64,000 bases of DNA, taken from NCBI GenBank assembly GCA_002021875.1, contig CP018627.1, positions 5,208,001 through 5,272,000 on the forward strand. Direction: 5' to 3'. The notes beneath the pieces were generated by a model that ran no database searches, was not told where the DNA came from, and worked only from the letters and a program-made list of their open reading frames with translations. This document shows positions 9,240 through 17,922 of the stretch, one piece after another (the first letter of the stretch is position 1; the number at the start of each line of letters is the position of its first letter). The translations under genes were made by a program, and so were the position numbers. This stretch comes from Streptomyces hygroscopicus (GTDB lineage: Bacteria > Actinomycetota > Actinomycetes > Streptomycetales > Streptomycetaceae).

Positions 9240-10268
9240 ATGGTGTTCAAACGAGTGCTCGGCTCGCTCGGGGTCGGCGGACCCGTCGTGGACACGGTCC
9301 TGGACCGGGGGCCGGTGCGCCCCGGTGGGGTGGTGCAGGGGCAGGTGCGGCTCCGGGGCGGAGGCCGGGCCTGCGATATCGAGCACCTCGCACTGGAGCT
9401 GGTCGCCAGGGTCGAGGCGGGGCACGGCGGCGAGGAGGGCGCGGGCGGCGTGGTCTTCGACCGCCTCCGGCTCAGCGGGGGGTTCCGGCTCGACACGAGA
9501 GAGCACAGAGACGTTCCGTTCACCCTTCACATACCGTGGGGGACCCCGCTCACCGAGCTGTCCGGGCAGCCGCTGGGCGTCGTCCTGGGCATCCGGATCG
9601 AGCTCGCGTCGGCAAGCGAGAAGGACCACGGCGATCCGGAAGAGCTGATCGTGCGCCCGCTGCCGGCCCAGGAAGCCGTGCTGGGGGCGCTGGGGCGGCT
9701 CGGCTTCGGCCTCGTCGCCGCCGATCTGCGGCTCGGCCATATCGCCGGCACCGGGCAGACGCTCCCCTTCCACCAGGAGATCGAGCTGACCCCCGCCCCG
9801 CGGTACATCCACGACATGAACGAAGTCGCCCTGACCCTTCTCACCGGCCCCGACGGCATGGAGGTCGTCCTGGAGGCCGACAAGCGCGGCAGGCCCTTCT
9901 CCGGCGTGGCCTCCCGCGGCGAGTCCTTCCCCGGTCCGTCCTCCCCCGGCGAGCGCCTTCCCGGTGGCCCTGCCGCCATGGGCCGCCACACCGTGAGCCA
10001 TGAGGGCCTCGGTCATCGCGACTGGACCGCTGAGGTCGACTCCTGGATCCAGGCGCTCATCGAGGCCCGCGCCGCCCACACGCCCCGCTCCGGGGCGATC
10101 GCCTCGGGCATCTCGGCCGGTACGGCGGCCGGGGCCGCGGGCGGCGGCATGGTCGCGGCCGGGCTCGGCGACGCGTCAGGGAACTTAGAGGGGTTAGGAG
10201 ACTTAGACGGCTTAGGGGGCTTGAAAGACTTGAGGGACTCAGGGCACGAGGAAGCGGACCGGGGCTGA
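9240..10268 (+). CDS. spo0M: Spo0M-family sporulation-control protein
   Basis: 342-residue cytoplasmic protein with an N-terminal arrestin-like Spo0M domain (residues 1 to about 215: MVFKRVLGSLGVGGPVVDTV, then RPGGVVQGQVRLRGG). Spo0M affects sporulation and cell-shape control in Bacillus; Streptomyces homologues are widespread. The ATG at 9240 is the usual family start. After the domain come a Ser/Pro/Gly-rich linker and an Ala/Gly-rich tail. Near the end, codons 316, 319, 322 and 325 are all TTA, the leucine codon read by the bldA tRNA, in a 9-base periodic run (10185-10214; protein LEGLGDLDGLGG). This would make full-length translation depend on bldA and so on development. The N-terminal domain itself has no such run. 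Confidence 0.85.
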   Translation: MVFKRVLGSLGVGGPVVDTVLDRGPVRPGGVVQGQVRLRGGGRACDIEHLALELVARVEAGHGGEEGAGGVVFDRLRLSGGFRLDTREHRDVPFTLHIPWGTPLTELSGQPLGVVLGIRIELASASEKDHGDPEELIVRPLPAQEAVLGALGRLGFGLVAADLRLGHIAGTGQTLPFHQEIELTPAPRYIHDMNEVALTLLTGPDGMEVVLEADKRGRPFSGVASRGESFPGPSSPGERLPGGPAAMGRHTVSHEGLGHRDWTAEVDSWIQALIEARAAHTPRSGAIASGISAGTAAGAAGGGMVAAGLGDASGNLEGLGDLDGLGGLKDLRDSGHEEADRG

Positions 10269-10326
10269 GACACGCGGAAGAGCCGCGGATCTCCCCACGG
10301 CCCTCCCTGTACGCACCGGCGAACGG

Positions 10327-11598
10327 TTATGAACGGCGCCCCACCGCATCGGGGTCGTCCACCGTCTCCCGCGGCTCCTCCGCCACGCCATCGCCCCCGT
10401 TCTCGACCGCCGCCGCAGCAGCGGCCTCGCGGCGCGCCGCCAGCCGGGCCGTGACCCACCGGGCGACGGGCTCCGTCCAGCGGGCGGTGAGCGGGCCGAG
10501 GACGACCAGGATCAGGACATACGCCGTGGCCAGCGGGCCCAGCGAGGGTTCGATACCGGCGGTGACGGCGAGTCCCGCGATGACGATCGAGAACTCGCCC
10601 CGGGCCACCAGTGTGCCCCCGGCCCGCCAGCGGCCCCGTTCGGAGATCCCGGCCCGCCGCGCCGCCCAGTAGCCGGTGGCGATCTTCGTACTGGCGGTCA
10701 GGACGGCCAGCGTCATGGCGGGCAGCAGCACCGGAGGGATGCTGGCCGGATCCGTATGCAGGCCGAAGAAGACGAAGAAGACGGCGGCGAACAGATCCCG
10801 CAGCGGGCTGAGCAGATGATGGGTGCCCTCGGCGACCTCCCCGGACAGGGCGATACCGACCAGGAACGCGCCGACGGCCGCCGACACCTGGAGCTGCTGG
10901 GCGATCCCCGCCACCAGCAGCGTCAGCCCGAGCACCACCAGCAGCAGCTTCTCGGGGTCGTCGCTGGAGACGAAGCGGGAAATGTGCCGGCCGTAGCGGA
11001 CGGCCAGGAACAGCACCAGACCGGCCACGCCGAGGGCGATGGCCAGGGTGACGCTGCCCGCCGCCAGGCCCGCACCGGCCAGCAGGGCCGTGACGATCGG
11101 CAGATAGACGGCCATCGCCAGGTCTTCGAGGACCAGGATGCTCAGGATCACCGGGGTCTCGCGGTTGCCGAGCCGGCCCAGATCGCGGAGGACCTTGGCG
11201 ATGACGCCGGAGGAGGAGATCCAGGTGACGCCGGCCAGCACGACAGCGGCCACCGGCCCCCATCCCAGCAGCAGGGCCATGACGGCGCCGGGCAGCGCGT
11301 TGAGCGCCGCGTCGACGAGGCCGGCCCGGTACTGGGTCTTCAGATTGCTGACCAGATCGCTGGCGGTGTACTCCAGGCCGAGCATCAGCAGCAGCAGGAT
11401 GACGCCGATCTCGGCGCCGGTCGCGACGAACTGCTCGCTCGTCCCCAGCGGCAGCAGCCCGCCCTCGCCGAAGGCCAGTCCGGCCAGCAGATACAGCGGG
11501 ATCGGGGAGAACTGAAACCGTCCGGCCAGCCGCCCCAGCAGCCCGAGGCCCAGGATGACCGCGCCGAACTCGATCAGAAAGACGGCAGACGAATGCAT
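10327..11598 (-). CDS. CPA2 cation:proton antiporter (KhtU-like)
   Basis: 423-residue membrane protein with about 12 hydrophobic helices, of the CPA2/KefB family (K+ or Na+/H+ exchange). Visible are IGVILLLLMLGLEYTASDL, GVTWISSSGVIAKVLRDLG, the helix-breaking core LVLEDLAMAVYLPIVTALL, and VSAAVGAFLVGIALSGEVAE. It lacks a C-terminal TrkA-N domain, which is instead supplied by the upstream gene: the two are four bases apart and co-transcribed. That layout matches KhtT/KhtU of Bacillus, in which the small subunit gates the channel. The C-terminal ~45 residues are polar, with an AREAAAAAAV run. Confidence 0.9.
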   Translation of the reverse strand: MHSSAVFLIEFGAVILGLGLLGRLAGRFQFSPIPLYLLAGLAFGEGGLLPLGTSEQFVATGAEIGVILLLLMLGLEYTASDLVSNLKTQYRAGLVDAALNALPGAVMALLLGWGPVAAVVLAGVTWISSSGVIAKVLRDLGRLGNRETPVILSILVLEDLAMAVYLPIVTALLAGAGLAAGSVTLAIALGVAGLVLFLAVRYGRHISRFVSSDDPEKLLLVVLGLTLLVAGIAQQLQVSAAVGAFLVGIALSGEVAEGTHHLLSPLRDLFAAVFFVFFGLHTDPASIPPVLLPAMTLAVLTASTKIATGYWAARRAGISERGRWRAGGTLVARGEFSIVIAGLAVTAGIEPSLGPLATAYVLILVVLGPLTARWTEPVARWVTARLAARREAAAAAAVENGGDGVAEEPRETVDDPDAVGRRS

Positions 11599-11602
11599 AG
11601 GC

Positions 11603-12073
11603 TTACACCCGCCCGAGTATCGCCGCGGCCGACTCCACGCCCTCGCGGGTACCGATCACGATCAGCTCGTCCCCACCGGCCAGCCGGAAGTCCGGGGTCG
11701 GGGAGGGGATCGCCTCCGCCCTGCGCAGCACCGCCACGATCGAGACGCCGGTCTCGGTCCGCATCCGCGTCTCGCCCAGCACCCGCCCGTTCCAGTACGA
11801 CGTGGACGACAGCTCGATCCGCTCGGCCACCAGCCCCAGCTCGGTCGTGGACAGCAGATTCGGGCTGTGATGGGTTGGCATCAGGACCCCGACCAGCGCC
11901 TCCGCTTCCCCCGCGGTCAGCCTGGTGGACAGGGCGCACTCATCGGGATCCTCCTTCCGGTACGCACTCAGCGTCCGGTCGCCGTCGCGGTGCGCGATGA
12001 CCGCCAGCAGCCTGTTCTCTCGTGTCGTCAGGTCGTAGCGGACCCCGATGCCGGGCAATGGCGTACTGCTCAT
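11603..12073 (-). CDS. Antiporter regulatory subunit with TrkA-C domain (KhtT-like)
   Basis: 156-residue soluble protein. The N-terminal half begins MSSTPLPGIGVRYDL, typical of KhtT-like subunits. The C-terminal half is a TrkA-C/RCK-C domain (LVAERIELSSTSYWNGRVLG to the end LAGGDELIVIGTREGVESA), which binds nucleotides or cations and gates the partner antiporter. The ATG at 12073 is chosen by family alignment; ATG 12094 in frame is an alternative with AGAGGG directly before it. It forms a two-gene operon with the antiporter. Confidence 0.87.
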   Translation of the reverse strand: MSSTPLPGIGVRYDLTTRENRLLAVIAHRDGDRTLSAYRKEDPDECALSTRLTAGEAEALVGVLMPTHHSPNLLSTTELGLVAERIELSSTSYWNGRVLGETRMRTETGVSIVAVLRRAEAIPSPTPDFRLAGGDELIVIGTREGVESAAAILGRV

Positions 12074-12126
12074 CCGCGGAGCGCCCACAATCATCCCTCT
12101 CGTCGCTCGAGTCTCATGCCACCCTA

Positions 12127-12146
12127 ACCAATGGCAAAGAATTGGT
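12127..12146. promoter_or_regulatory. Inverted repeat in the antiporter promoter region
   Basis: ACCAAT (12127-12132), 8-base spacer, ATTGGT (12141-12146): perfect 6-base arms in an AT-richer patch, lying between the divergent antiporter operon and the small membrane protein. Probable operator; the regulator is unknown. Confidence 0.4.
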
Positions 12147-12251
12147 AATGAGGGCCGGTGAGTGAGGGCGCGATGGGACGATGCCGACCGCGTAAAGGTG
12201 GGGTGGCCATCGACAGGCGGGAAGGATGGCGCCCAGAGGAGGATGGTGCCC

Positions 12252-12674
12252 ATGATTGAGTGGAGGCGGCTCAGCACAGGCATCAGGCCGGTTCCCGACC
12301 CGGTCGCCACTCCCGTCGTCTGGGGTGGGGCCTTCCTCGGTGCGCTGGTGCTGGTGGTGACCCTGAACTTCCTCGGCGGCCATGGCCGCCCGGTGTTCGC
12401 CCTGATCGGTCTCTCGCTGCTGGCCGCCCTGCTGGGGCTGTGCGCGCGTTTCGTCGCGGCGCCCGGTACGGCGGCACTGTGCTGGCTGTTCCTCAACGGC
12501 TTCGCCATTCCGCCCGCGGGGCGGCTCTCCTGGGCGGGCGACCGCGACGCCGGCTGGCTCGGCTGCCTCCTGGCGGCGGCCGTCGCGGGCACCGCGCTCG
12601 CCCGTATCGTCAACGCCCGGGCGGGATACCGCCGCATCTCCCCACTCGGCCGCCGGCCGGGGCCGCCGGAGTGA
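12252..12674 (+). CDS. Small integral membrane protein, function unknown
   Basis: 140-residue protein beginning MIEWRRLSTGIRPVPDPVA. The ATG at 12252 is chosen because AGGAGG lies about nine bases upstream; the ATG at 12243 is too close to it. Four hydrophobic segments are visible, including VVWGGAFLGALVLVVTL, VFALIGLSLLAALLGL, CWLFLNGFAIP and LLAAAVAGTALARIV, so it is probably a four-helix membrane protein. It resembles conserved Streptomyces membrane proteins of unknown function. It is divergent from the antiporter operon and may share the palindrome at 12127-12146. Confidence 0.6.
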   Translation: MIEWRRLSTGIRPVPDPVATPVVWGGAFLGALVLVVTLNFLGGHGRPVFALIGLSLLAALLGLCARFVAAPGTAALCWLFLNGFAIPPAGRLSWAGDRDAGWLGCLLAAAVAGTALARIVNARAGYRRISPLGRRPGPPE

Positions 12675-12691
12675 GCGACGACCGGTCCAAG

Positions 12692-12736
12692 GTCGTAGAG
12701 GTCCCAGTCGTAGAGGTCCCAGTCGTAGAGGTCCCA
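12692..12736. repeat. Tandem repeat, three perfect 15-base copies
   Basis: The unit GTCGTAGAGGTCCCA is present three times without mismatch, between the convergent ends of the small membrane protein and the alcohol dehydrogenase. It is not coding in any supported frame and is probably a slippage product. Confidence 0.9.
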
Positions 12737-12761
12737 GGGGTGTAGCGCCCGGCCCCTCGCG

Positions 12762-13787
12762 CTAGTGCGGCATCGTCAGGACCGCCACCCCGTTGACGCG
12801 GTCGGCGGCGAGGTCGTCGAGAGCGGCGTCCGCCCGGTCGAAGGGGTAGGGCGTGACCGTGGCGCTGACGCGGTCCTCGGCGGCCGCGGCGAGGAATTCG
12901 CGTCCGTCCTCGCGGGTGTTGGCGGTGACGCTGCGCACGGTGCGTTCGCGGAAGAGGTGGCGGTCGTAGTCGAGGGACGGGATGTCCGAGAGGTAGATCC
13001 CGGCGATGCTCAGCGTGCCGCCGGCGTCCAGGGCCTCCAGGGCGACCGGGACCAGTTGGCCCACCGGGGCGAAGAGGATGGCGGCGTCCAGGGGCTCGGG
13101 CGGGCGGTCGTAGGAGTCGTTCGCGGAGGCGGCGCCGAGTTCCAGGGCGAGGGTCTGGGCGGCGGGTGACCGGGTCAGGACGTGGACGACGGCGCCCTGG
13201 GCGATGGCGACCTGGGCGGTGAGGTGGGCGGAGCCGCCGAAGCCGTAGATGCCGAGCCGCCCGCCCGGCGGCAGGTCGGCCCGGCGCAGGGCGCGGTAGC
13301 CGATGATGCCGGCGCACAGCAGCGGGGCGAGTTCCTCGTCGGTGTATCCGGAGGGCAGCTCATAGGCGTAGGCCGCCGGTACGGTGACGTACTCGGCGTA
13401 GCCGCCGTCCGCGTCCCAGCCGGTGTACTCCGAGGACGGGCAGAGGTTCTCCTGGCCCCGGAGGCAGTAGCGGCAGCGGCCGCAGGTGCGCCGCAGCCAG
13501 GGGACACCGAGCCGGACTCCGGGGCCGGGGCCGTGCGCCCGCGAGCCCGCCGCGACCACCTCGCCGACGGCCTCGTGGCCGGGGACGACGGGGCTGCGGT
13601 GCGGGGGCAGATCGCCGTCGCGGACATGCAGATCGGTGCGGCACACCCCGCAGGCCCGGACCCGGATCAGCAGTTCGTCCTCCGCCGGCCGTGGCACCGG
13701 CAGCTCCACCTGCTCGATCCGGCCCGGGGCGGGGACCACCCATGCCCGCATGGTCGCCGGAAGGTCGGTGTTCGTGTCCGTCGTCAC
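12762..13787 (-). CDS. Zinc-dependent alcohol dehydrogenase
   Basis: 341-residue medium-chain (MDR) alcohol dehydrogenase. Catalytic zinc ligands: Cys in [10 protein letters not shown], then PGHEAVGEV (His-Glu). Structural zinc: [15 protein letters not shown] (four Cys). The nucleotide site is [17 protein letters not shown]; this GxGGSAH form is typical of the CAD2-like subgroup. The GTG at 13787 gives [18 protein letters not shown]; the internal ATG 13751 ([10 protein letters not shown]) is a plausible alternative. It lies 113 bases downstream of the mbtH-like gene on the same strand and could be read with it. The substrate is unknown; no neighbour suggests a role in the polyketide cluster. 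Confidence 0.88.
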   Translation of the reverse strand: MTTDTNTDLPATMRAWVVPAPGRIEQVELPVPRPAEDELLIRVRACGVCRTDLHVRDGDLPPHRSPVVPGHEAVGEVVAAGSRAHGPGPGVRLGVPWLRRTCGRCRYCLRGQENLCPSSEYTGWDADGGYAEYVTVPAAYAYELPSGYTDEELAPLLCAGIIGYRALRRADLPPGGRLGIYGFGGSAHLTAQVAIAQGAVVHVLTRSPAAQTLALELGAASANDSYDRPPEPLDAAILFAPVGQLVPVALEALDAGGTLSIAGIYLSDIPSLDYDRHLFRERTVRSVTANTREDGREFLAAAAEDRVSATVTPYPFDRADAALDDLAADRVNGVAVLTMPH

Positions 13788-13900
13788 ACCGTCAACGTAA
13801 CGCCGTGGGGCCCGTCGCGACCGTAAGGCACGCGTTCGGGCCATCCGGCGCCAAAAGGGAAGAGATACGGCCGGAAACTGCCAACCGAGTGCGGGTGCGG

Positions 13901-14119
13901 TCAGGCCGAGGTGCCGTCCATCGCGGTGATCAGGCTCTTGGGCCGCATATCGGTCCAGTGCTCGTTGACGTAGTCCAGGCACGCCTGGCGGTCGTCCTCG
14001 CCGTGGGCGACCGTCCAGCCCGCGGGGACCTCGGCGAAGGCCGGCCACAGGGAGTGCTGCCCCTCCTCGTTGACGAGCACGAAATAGCGGCCGTCGGGGT
14101 TCTCGAAGGGGTTGCTCAT
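13901..14119 (-). CDS. MbtH-family protein
   Basis: 72-residue MbtH-like protein, an accessory that binds and activates NRPS adenylation domains. It has the signature [24 protein letters not shown] and the conserved Trp residues ([24 protein letters not shown]). GAGGAGAA lies a normal distance before the ATG. No NRPS gene is present in this window, so it is an orphan here. The zinc dehydrogenase follows on the same strand. It might serve an NRPS elsewhere in the genome; a link to the polyketide cluster 5 kb away is unsupported. Confidence 0.93.
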   Translation of the reverse strand: MSNPFENPDGRYFVLVNEEGQHSLWPAFAEVPAGWTVAHGEDDRQACLDYVNEHWTDMRPKSLITAMDGTSA

Positions 14120-14325
14120 CGCTGTTCTCCTCGCTCGCGATCGGCGTCGACAGGCTTGACGGTACCGGCCGGAGCGGGCACCCGCCGAGGGGTTCCCCGA
14201 GGGCCCTGGGAAAAAGCCTGGGATACGGAAATGGCACCTTCCTGACGGAATTCAGTGTTCCGGTATGTCCCTCGCCTACGGTCCGCGGCATGGTCGCGTC
14301 CGCCACAACCGAGTCCAGAGGCTCC

Positions 14326-15321
14326 ATGGCCATGGAGCTCACCACCGGCGACCCCGCGCTCACGGCCCGGCTGGAACGCGGGATGGACGCCTCGGAGGAG
14401 CAGCTCCGCGCTCTCGCCACCGAGGCCCGGGACCCTTTGGTCGCGGAAGTCGCCGGACATCTCTTCGGCCCCGGCGGAAAGCGGCTGCGTCCGCTTCTGG
14501 CGCTGGTCGGCGCGGAGTTCGGCGAGCGCGACCCCTCCGCCGCCGTGCAGGCCGCCACCCTGGCCGAGCTCGTGCATGTCGCCTCGCTCTACCACGACGA
14601 CGTCATGGACCAGGCCCGCACCCGGCGCGGGGTTCCCAGCGTCAACGCCCGCTGGGGCAACGCCACCGCCGTACTCGCGGGCAATTGGCTGCTGTCGAAG
14701 GCGGCCCAGCTCGCCGCGGAACTCGGCCCGGAAGCCATCCGATTGCAGTCCAAGGTCACCAATCGGCTGATCATGGGCCAGATCCGGGAACTCGTCGGCC
14801 CCTCGGACGACGACGATCCGCTCTCCCACTACTTCACCGTGGTCGCGGGAAAGTCGGCCTCGCTCATCGCCATGGCGCTGCAGCTGGGGGCGGTCCGGAC
14901 GGGCGCCCCGGAGCCTGCCGTCCAGGCGCTCGCCGAATACGGAGAACATCTGGGAATCGCGTTCCAGATATCCGACGACATCCTCGACATCACCTCCACC
15001 TCCGAGGTCTCCGGCAAGGAACAGGGCAAGGATCTCGCGATCGGCGTCGCCAGCCTCCCGGTGCTGCTGGCGCTGGCCGACGAGCGGCCGGAGGCAGGTG
15101 AGTTGCGCACCCTGCTGACCGCCGCCACCGCGGGCCCGGAGGGCGCCGGGCTGCCGAGGGCCGTCGCGCTGCTGCACCACTGCGGGGCCCTGGCGGAGGC
15201 GCGGACGGTGATGCACGCCCGGCTGCTGCGCGCCCGGACCGCGGTGAACGGACTGCCGGACGGGCCGGCGACGCGGGTTCTGCACGCGCTGTGCGACTTC
15301 GTGGCGCGCCGGGATCACTGA
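14326..15321 (+). CDS. Polyprenyl (trans-isoprenyl) diphosphate synthase
   Basis: About 331-residue all-helical prenyltransferase that condenses isopentenyl diphosphate with allylic diphosphates. Both aspartate-rich motifs are present: [15 protein letters not shown] (first, DDxxD) and [10 protein letters not shown] (second), together with [14 protein letters not shown] 14326 ([10 protein letters not shown]) is favoured by the AGAGG just upstream; ATG 14290 in frame would add 12 residues. It resembles long-chain (quinone side-chain) synthases of Streptomyces, but chain length cannot be read securely. It is divergent from the mbtH-like gene. Confidence 0.92.
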   Translation: MAMELTTGDPALTARLERGMDASEEQLRALATEARDPLVAEVAGHLFGPGGKRLRPLLALVGAEFGERDPSAAVQAATLAELVHVASLYHDDVMDQARTRRGVPSVNARWGNATAVLAGNWLLSKAAQLAAELGPEAIRLQSKVTNRLIMGQIRELVGPSDDDDPLSHYFTVVAGKSASLIAMALQLGAVRTGAPEPAVQALAEYGEHLGIAFQISDDILDITSTSEVSGKEQGKDLAIGVASLPVLLALADERPEAGELRTLLTAATAGPEGAGLPRAVALLHHCGALAEARTVMHARLLRARTAVNGLPDGPATRVLHALCDFVARRDH

Positions 15322-15348
15322 CCGGCTCCCGTACGCCCTCGCCCGTCC

Positions 15349-15462
15349 GCGCCGTCCTCCCGGGTTCGTTTCCGTCGTCCTCCCGGGTCCGCTTCCACCG
15401 TCCTCCCGGGTCCGCATCGCGCCGTCCTCCCCGGTCCGTTTCCGTCGTCCTCCCCGATCGGC
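15349..15462. repeat. Degenerate tandem repeats between polyprenyl synthase and crcB
   Basis: Five imperfect copies of a 21-25-base unit built round CGTCCTCCCGGGTCCG fill most of the 167-base gap before the fluoride-export operon. No gene is supported here, nor is a fluoride riboswitch fold recognisable. Confidence 0.7.
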
Positions 15463-15488
15463 CGGTGTCGCCGTCACGACGTAGCCTG

Positions 15489-16001
15489 ATGCCCATGGGC
15501 AGCTCACGGTCGGATGTGGTGGACGAGCCCATCGACCCCGATACCGGCCCGGCCCCGCCCGCCCGGCACCACCCCTGGCGGGGGCAGGGCCCCGTGGTCG
15601 GCGTGGTGGCGGTGGGCGGCGCGCTCGGGGCGACGGCACGCTACGGGGCGTCGCTGCTGTGGCCGACCCCGTCCGGCGCCTTCCCCTGGACGACCCTGCT
15701 GGTCAACGCCGTCGGCTGCGCGGTCATCGGCGTCTTCCTGGTGCTGATCACCGAGATGTGGACGGCCCACCGGCTGATACGGCCCTTCTTCGGCACCGGT
15801 GTGCTAGGCGGCTTCACCACCTTCTCGACGTATGCCGTGGACTTCACCCGGCTGGTCCAGGACGGCCGTTTCGCCATCGCCTTCGCCTATCTGGCGGGGA
15901 CGCTCGTGGTGGCGATGGCAGCCGTATGGGCCGCCGTGGCGGCGACCCGGGGTGTCCTGGGCGCTTACGGCGGCGGGCCCGGCGGGAGGGCGGCCCGGTG
16001 A
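15489..16001 (+). CDS. crcB: Fluoride exporter CrcB/Fluc, first subunit
   Basis: 170-residue four-helix protein of the Fluc family, which exports fluoride. Signature segments: [35 protein letters not shown] and [17 protein letters not shown] (the polar track). The N-terminus carries an extra ~40-residue polar extension ([16 protein letters not shown]) compared with the second copy. ATG 15495 is an alternative start. Its stop overlaps the next gene by four bases (GTGA). Together with the second copy it probably makes a heterodimeric Fluc channel. Confidence 0.93.
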   Translation: MPMGSSRSDVVDEPIDPDTGPAPPARHHPWRGQGPVVGVVAVGGALGATARYGASLLWPTPSGAFPWTTLLVNAVGCAVIGVFLVLITEMWTAHRLIRPFFGTGVLGGFTTFSTYAVDFTRLVQDGRFAIAFAYLAGTLVVAMAAVWAAVAATRGVLGAYGGGPGGRAAR

Positions 16002-16333
16002 CCGGCGAGCCCGCGCTGCGGCTGACCGTCTTCATCGGCGAGAACGACACCTGGCATCGCAAGCCGCTGTCCGCCGAGATCGTGCACCGCGCGCATCGCG
16101 CGGGGCTCGCGGGTGCGAGCGTGTTCCGCGGCGTCGAGGGGTACGGCTCCTCGTCCCTGATCCACACCTCGCGGCTGCTGTCGCTCGGCGAGGATTTGCC
16201 CATGGCCATCGTGATGATCGATACGGAGGAGCGGGTGCGGTCCTTCCTGCCCGAGCTGGAGGAGATCGTGGGTGACGGCCTCGTGGTGGTCGACCCGGTC
16301 GAGATCGTGCACCCCCGGGGCCGGGCCCGGTGA
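15998..16333 (+). CDS. DUF190 protein between two crcB genes
   Basis: 111-residue DUF190 protein of GlnB-like ferredoxin fold ([47 protein letters not shown]). The GTG start at 15998 overlaps the crcB stop by four bases and has GGGAGGG before it; its own stop overlaps the next start in the same way. DUF190 genes often sit with crcB, so a role sensing or modulating fluoride export is likely, though no biochemical function is established. Confidence 0.88.
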   Translation: MTGEPALRLTVFIGENDTWHRKPLSAEIVHRAHRAGLAGASVFRGVEGYGSSSLIHTSRLLSLGEDLPMAIVMIDTEERVRSFLPELEEIVGDGLVVVDPVEIVHPRGRAR

Positions 16334-16704
16334 ACTGGCTGCTGGTGATCGCGGGCGGGATGGTCGGTGCCCCGCTGCGCTATCTGACCGACCGCGCGGT
16401 CCAGGCACGGCACGACTCGGTGTTCCCCTGGGGCACGTTCATGGTCAATGTGGTGGGCTGTCTGGTGCTGGGCCTGCTGACCGGTGCGGCGGTGGAGGGG
16501 GCGGCGTCCCAGCGGCTGCAACTGCTGCTGGGCACGGGGCTGTGCGGGGCGCTGACGACGTACTCGACGTTCTCGTACGAGACCTTGCGGCTGACCGAGG
16601 AGGGCGCCCGGCTCTTCGCCGTGGCGAATGTGGTGCTGAGTGTGGCGGCCGGAGTGGGCGCCGCCTTCGCGGGTGCGGCGCTGGCCCACGCGATCTGGGG
16701 CTGA
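16330..16704 (+). CDS. crcB: Fluoride exporter CrcB/Fluc, second subunit
   Basis: 124-residue four-helix Fluc subunit: [58 protein letters not shown]. The GTG start overlaps the DUF190 stop by four bases, so the three genes form one translationally coupled operon. It has the short N-terminus usual for the family, unlike the first copy. Confidence 0.94.
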   Translation: MNWLLVIAGGMVGAPLRYLTDRAVQARHDSVFPWGTFMVNVVGCLVLGLLTGAAVEGAASQRLQLLLGTGLCGALTTYSTFSYETLRLTEEGARLFAVANVVLSVAAGVGAAFAGAALAHAIWG

Positions 16705-16717
16705 CGGCACGACCCTC

Positions 16718-16736
16718 GCGGCGGCCTTACCGCCGC
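16718..16736. terminator. Weak hairpin after the crcB operon
   Basis: GCGGCGG (16718-16724) and CCGCCGC (16730-16736) form a GC hairpin with a five-base loop, without a T-tract. It lies between the convergent crcB and LysR genes, and may terminate both. Confidence 0.4.
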
Positions 16737-16812
16737 CCCGCCCCGTGGCACACGCCTCGCAGCAGCCTTACGGTTCGCACCGCCCGCCCCATCCCGCCCT
16801 ACCCTCACACAG

Positions 16813-17748
16813 CTACGGCAGCAGTCGCGTCGTGTTCGGCGGCAGGCCGAACTCCCCCGCGGCCGCCGTCCGCAGATGCTCCAGCATCACCCGGCGCAGC
16901 TCACGCGCGGCTCGGGGCGGCGCGACGTCCTTACGGTGGGCGACGGCGATGGTGCGCTGCATATCGTGGCCCGCGAACGGCGTGATCCGCAGTCCGGACC
17001 GGGCCGCCACCATCCCCGGCAGTACGGCGATGCCGAGCCCGGCCCGTACGAAGCCCAGCACCGCGTCCATCTCGCCGCCCTCGACCGTGAAGGACGGCTC
17101 GAACCCGGCCGCCCGGCAGACCGCCGTGGTGAATTCGCGCAGGTCGTAGCCGCGCCGGAACATCACCATCGGCCGGTCCCGCAGATCCTCGACCAGGATC
17201 CGCCGACGCCGGGTGGGGGGTGGGGACGCGGGCGAGGAGGCCACCACCAGCTCCTCCCGCAACAGCTCGGTGGCGGCGAGGGCGGATGCCTGGCCGGGCA
17301 GCGGGGTGATGATCAGCGCGAGGTCCAGCTCGCCCGCGGAGAGCGTGCGGACCAGGTCCTGGGAACCGCCCTCGTCCACGATCAGCTCGATGCCCGGGAA
17401 CTCGTCGTGGAAGCGGCGCAGCACATCGGGGACGAAGCTGGCGCACAGGCTCGGCGTGGCCCCCAGCCGCACCCGGCCGCGCCGTAGCTGGGCGACCTCC
17501 TGGACCTCGCGGTGCGCGGTCTCGGCGTCGGCGAGGATCTGGCGGGCCAGCGGGAGCAGTGCCTCTCCCGCGTCGGTGAGGGCGATATTGCCGCGCGCCC
17601 GGTGGAAGAGATCGGCTCCCAGCTCCCGCTCCAGGGTGCGGATCTGCTGGGACAGCGAGGGCTGGGCGACATGCAGGAGCTCCGCGGCGCGGGTGAAGTG
17701 CCGGGTCTCCGCGACGGTGGCGAAATAACGCAGCTGATGCAACTGCAC
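16813..17748 (-). CDS. LysR-family transcriptional regulator
   Basis: 311-residue LysR regulator. The N-terminal winged HTH is unmistakable (MQLHQLRYFATVAETRHFT, AELLHVAQPSLSQQIRTLE), followed by the two-lobed effector domain. The GTG at 17748 is the family start. The effector domain resembles CynR/CbbR-like proteins (RVRLGATPSLCASFVPDVL), but the ligand cannot be read. Its upstream region, towards the sulfotransferase, holds two sets of short tandem repeats. It is not clearly part of the polyketide cluster. Confidence 0.92.
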   Translation of the reverse strand: MQLHQLRYFATVAETRHFTRAAELLHVAQPSLSQQIRTLERELGADLFHRARGNIALTDAGEALLPLARQILADAETAHREVQEVAQLRRGRVRLGATPSLCASFVPDVLRRFHDEFPGIELIVDEGGSQDLVRTLSAGELDLALIITPLPGQASALAATELLREELVVASSPASPPPTRRRRILVEDLRDRPMVMFRRGYDLREFTTAVCRAAGFEPSFTVEGGEMDAVLGFVRAGLGIAVLPGMVAARSGLRITPFAGHDMQRTIAVAHRKDVAPPRAARELRRVMLEHLRTAAAGEFGLPPNTTRLLP

Positions 17749-17766
17749 ACCACGATGATAGGCACC

Positions 17767-17851
17767 GGCTATGGACGGGCTATGGACGCCTGGCCACAAC
17801 GTGCCCACGACAGATGGCCCAGGACAGATGGCCCACGACAGATGGGCCAGG
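17767..17851. repeat. Tandem repeats upstream of the LysR gene
   Basis: GGCTATGGACG occurs twice back to back (17767-17777, 17778-17788). A 14-base unit ACAGATGGCCCAGG occurs three times with small changes (17810-17851). They fill the LysR promoter region and could hold binding sites or simply be slippage. Confidence 0.65.
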
Positions 17852-17922
17852 ACAAGGCAGCAGGGCGCCACCCGGCGACCGGCCTCGGGGTGAACGGCCG
17901 TCGCCGGGTGACGACGCGCGCC

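Noticed and set aside
12692..12736. CRISPR-like repeat array
   Set aside because: Three 15-base copies with no spacers; a simple tandem repeat. No cas genes present.
13788..14558. N-terminal extension of the alcohol dehydrogenase frame across the mbtH region
   Set aside because: The open frame overlaps the well-supported mbtH gene, and its translation before [10 protein letters not shown] matches no dehydrogenase.
15322..15488. Fluoride riboswitch before crcB
   Set aside because: The leader is occupied by tandem repeats, and I could not draw the pseudoknotted crcB-motif fold.
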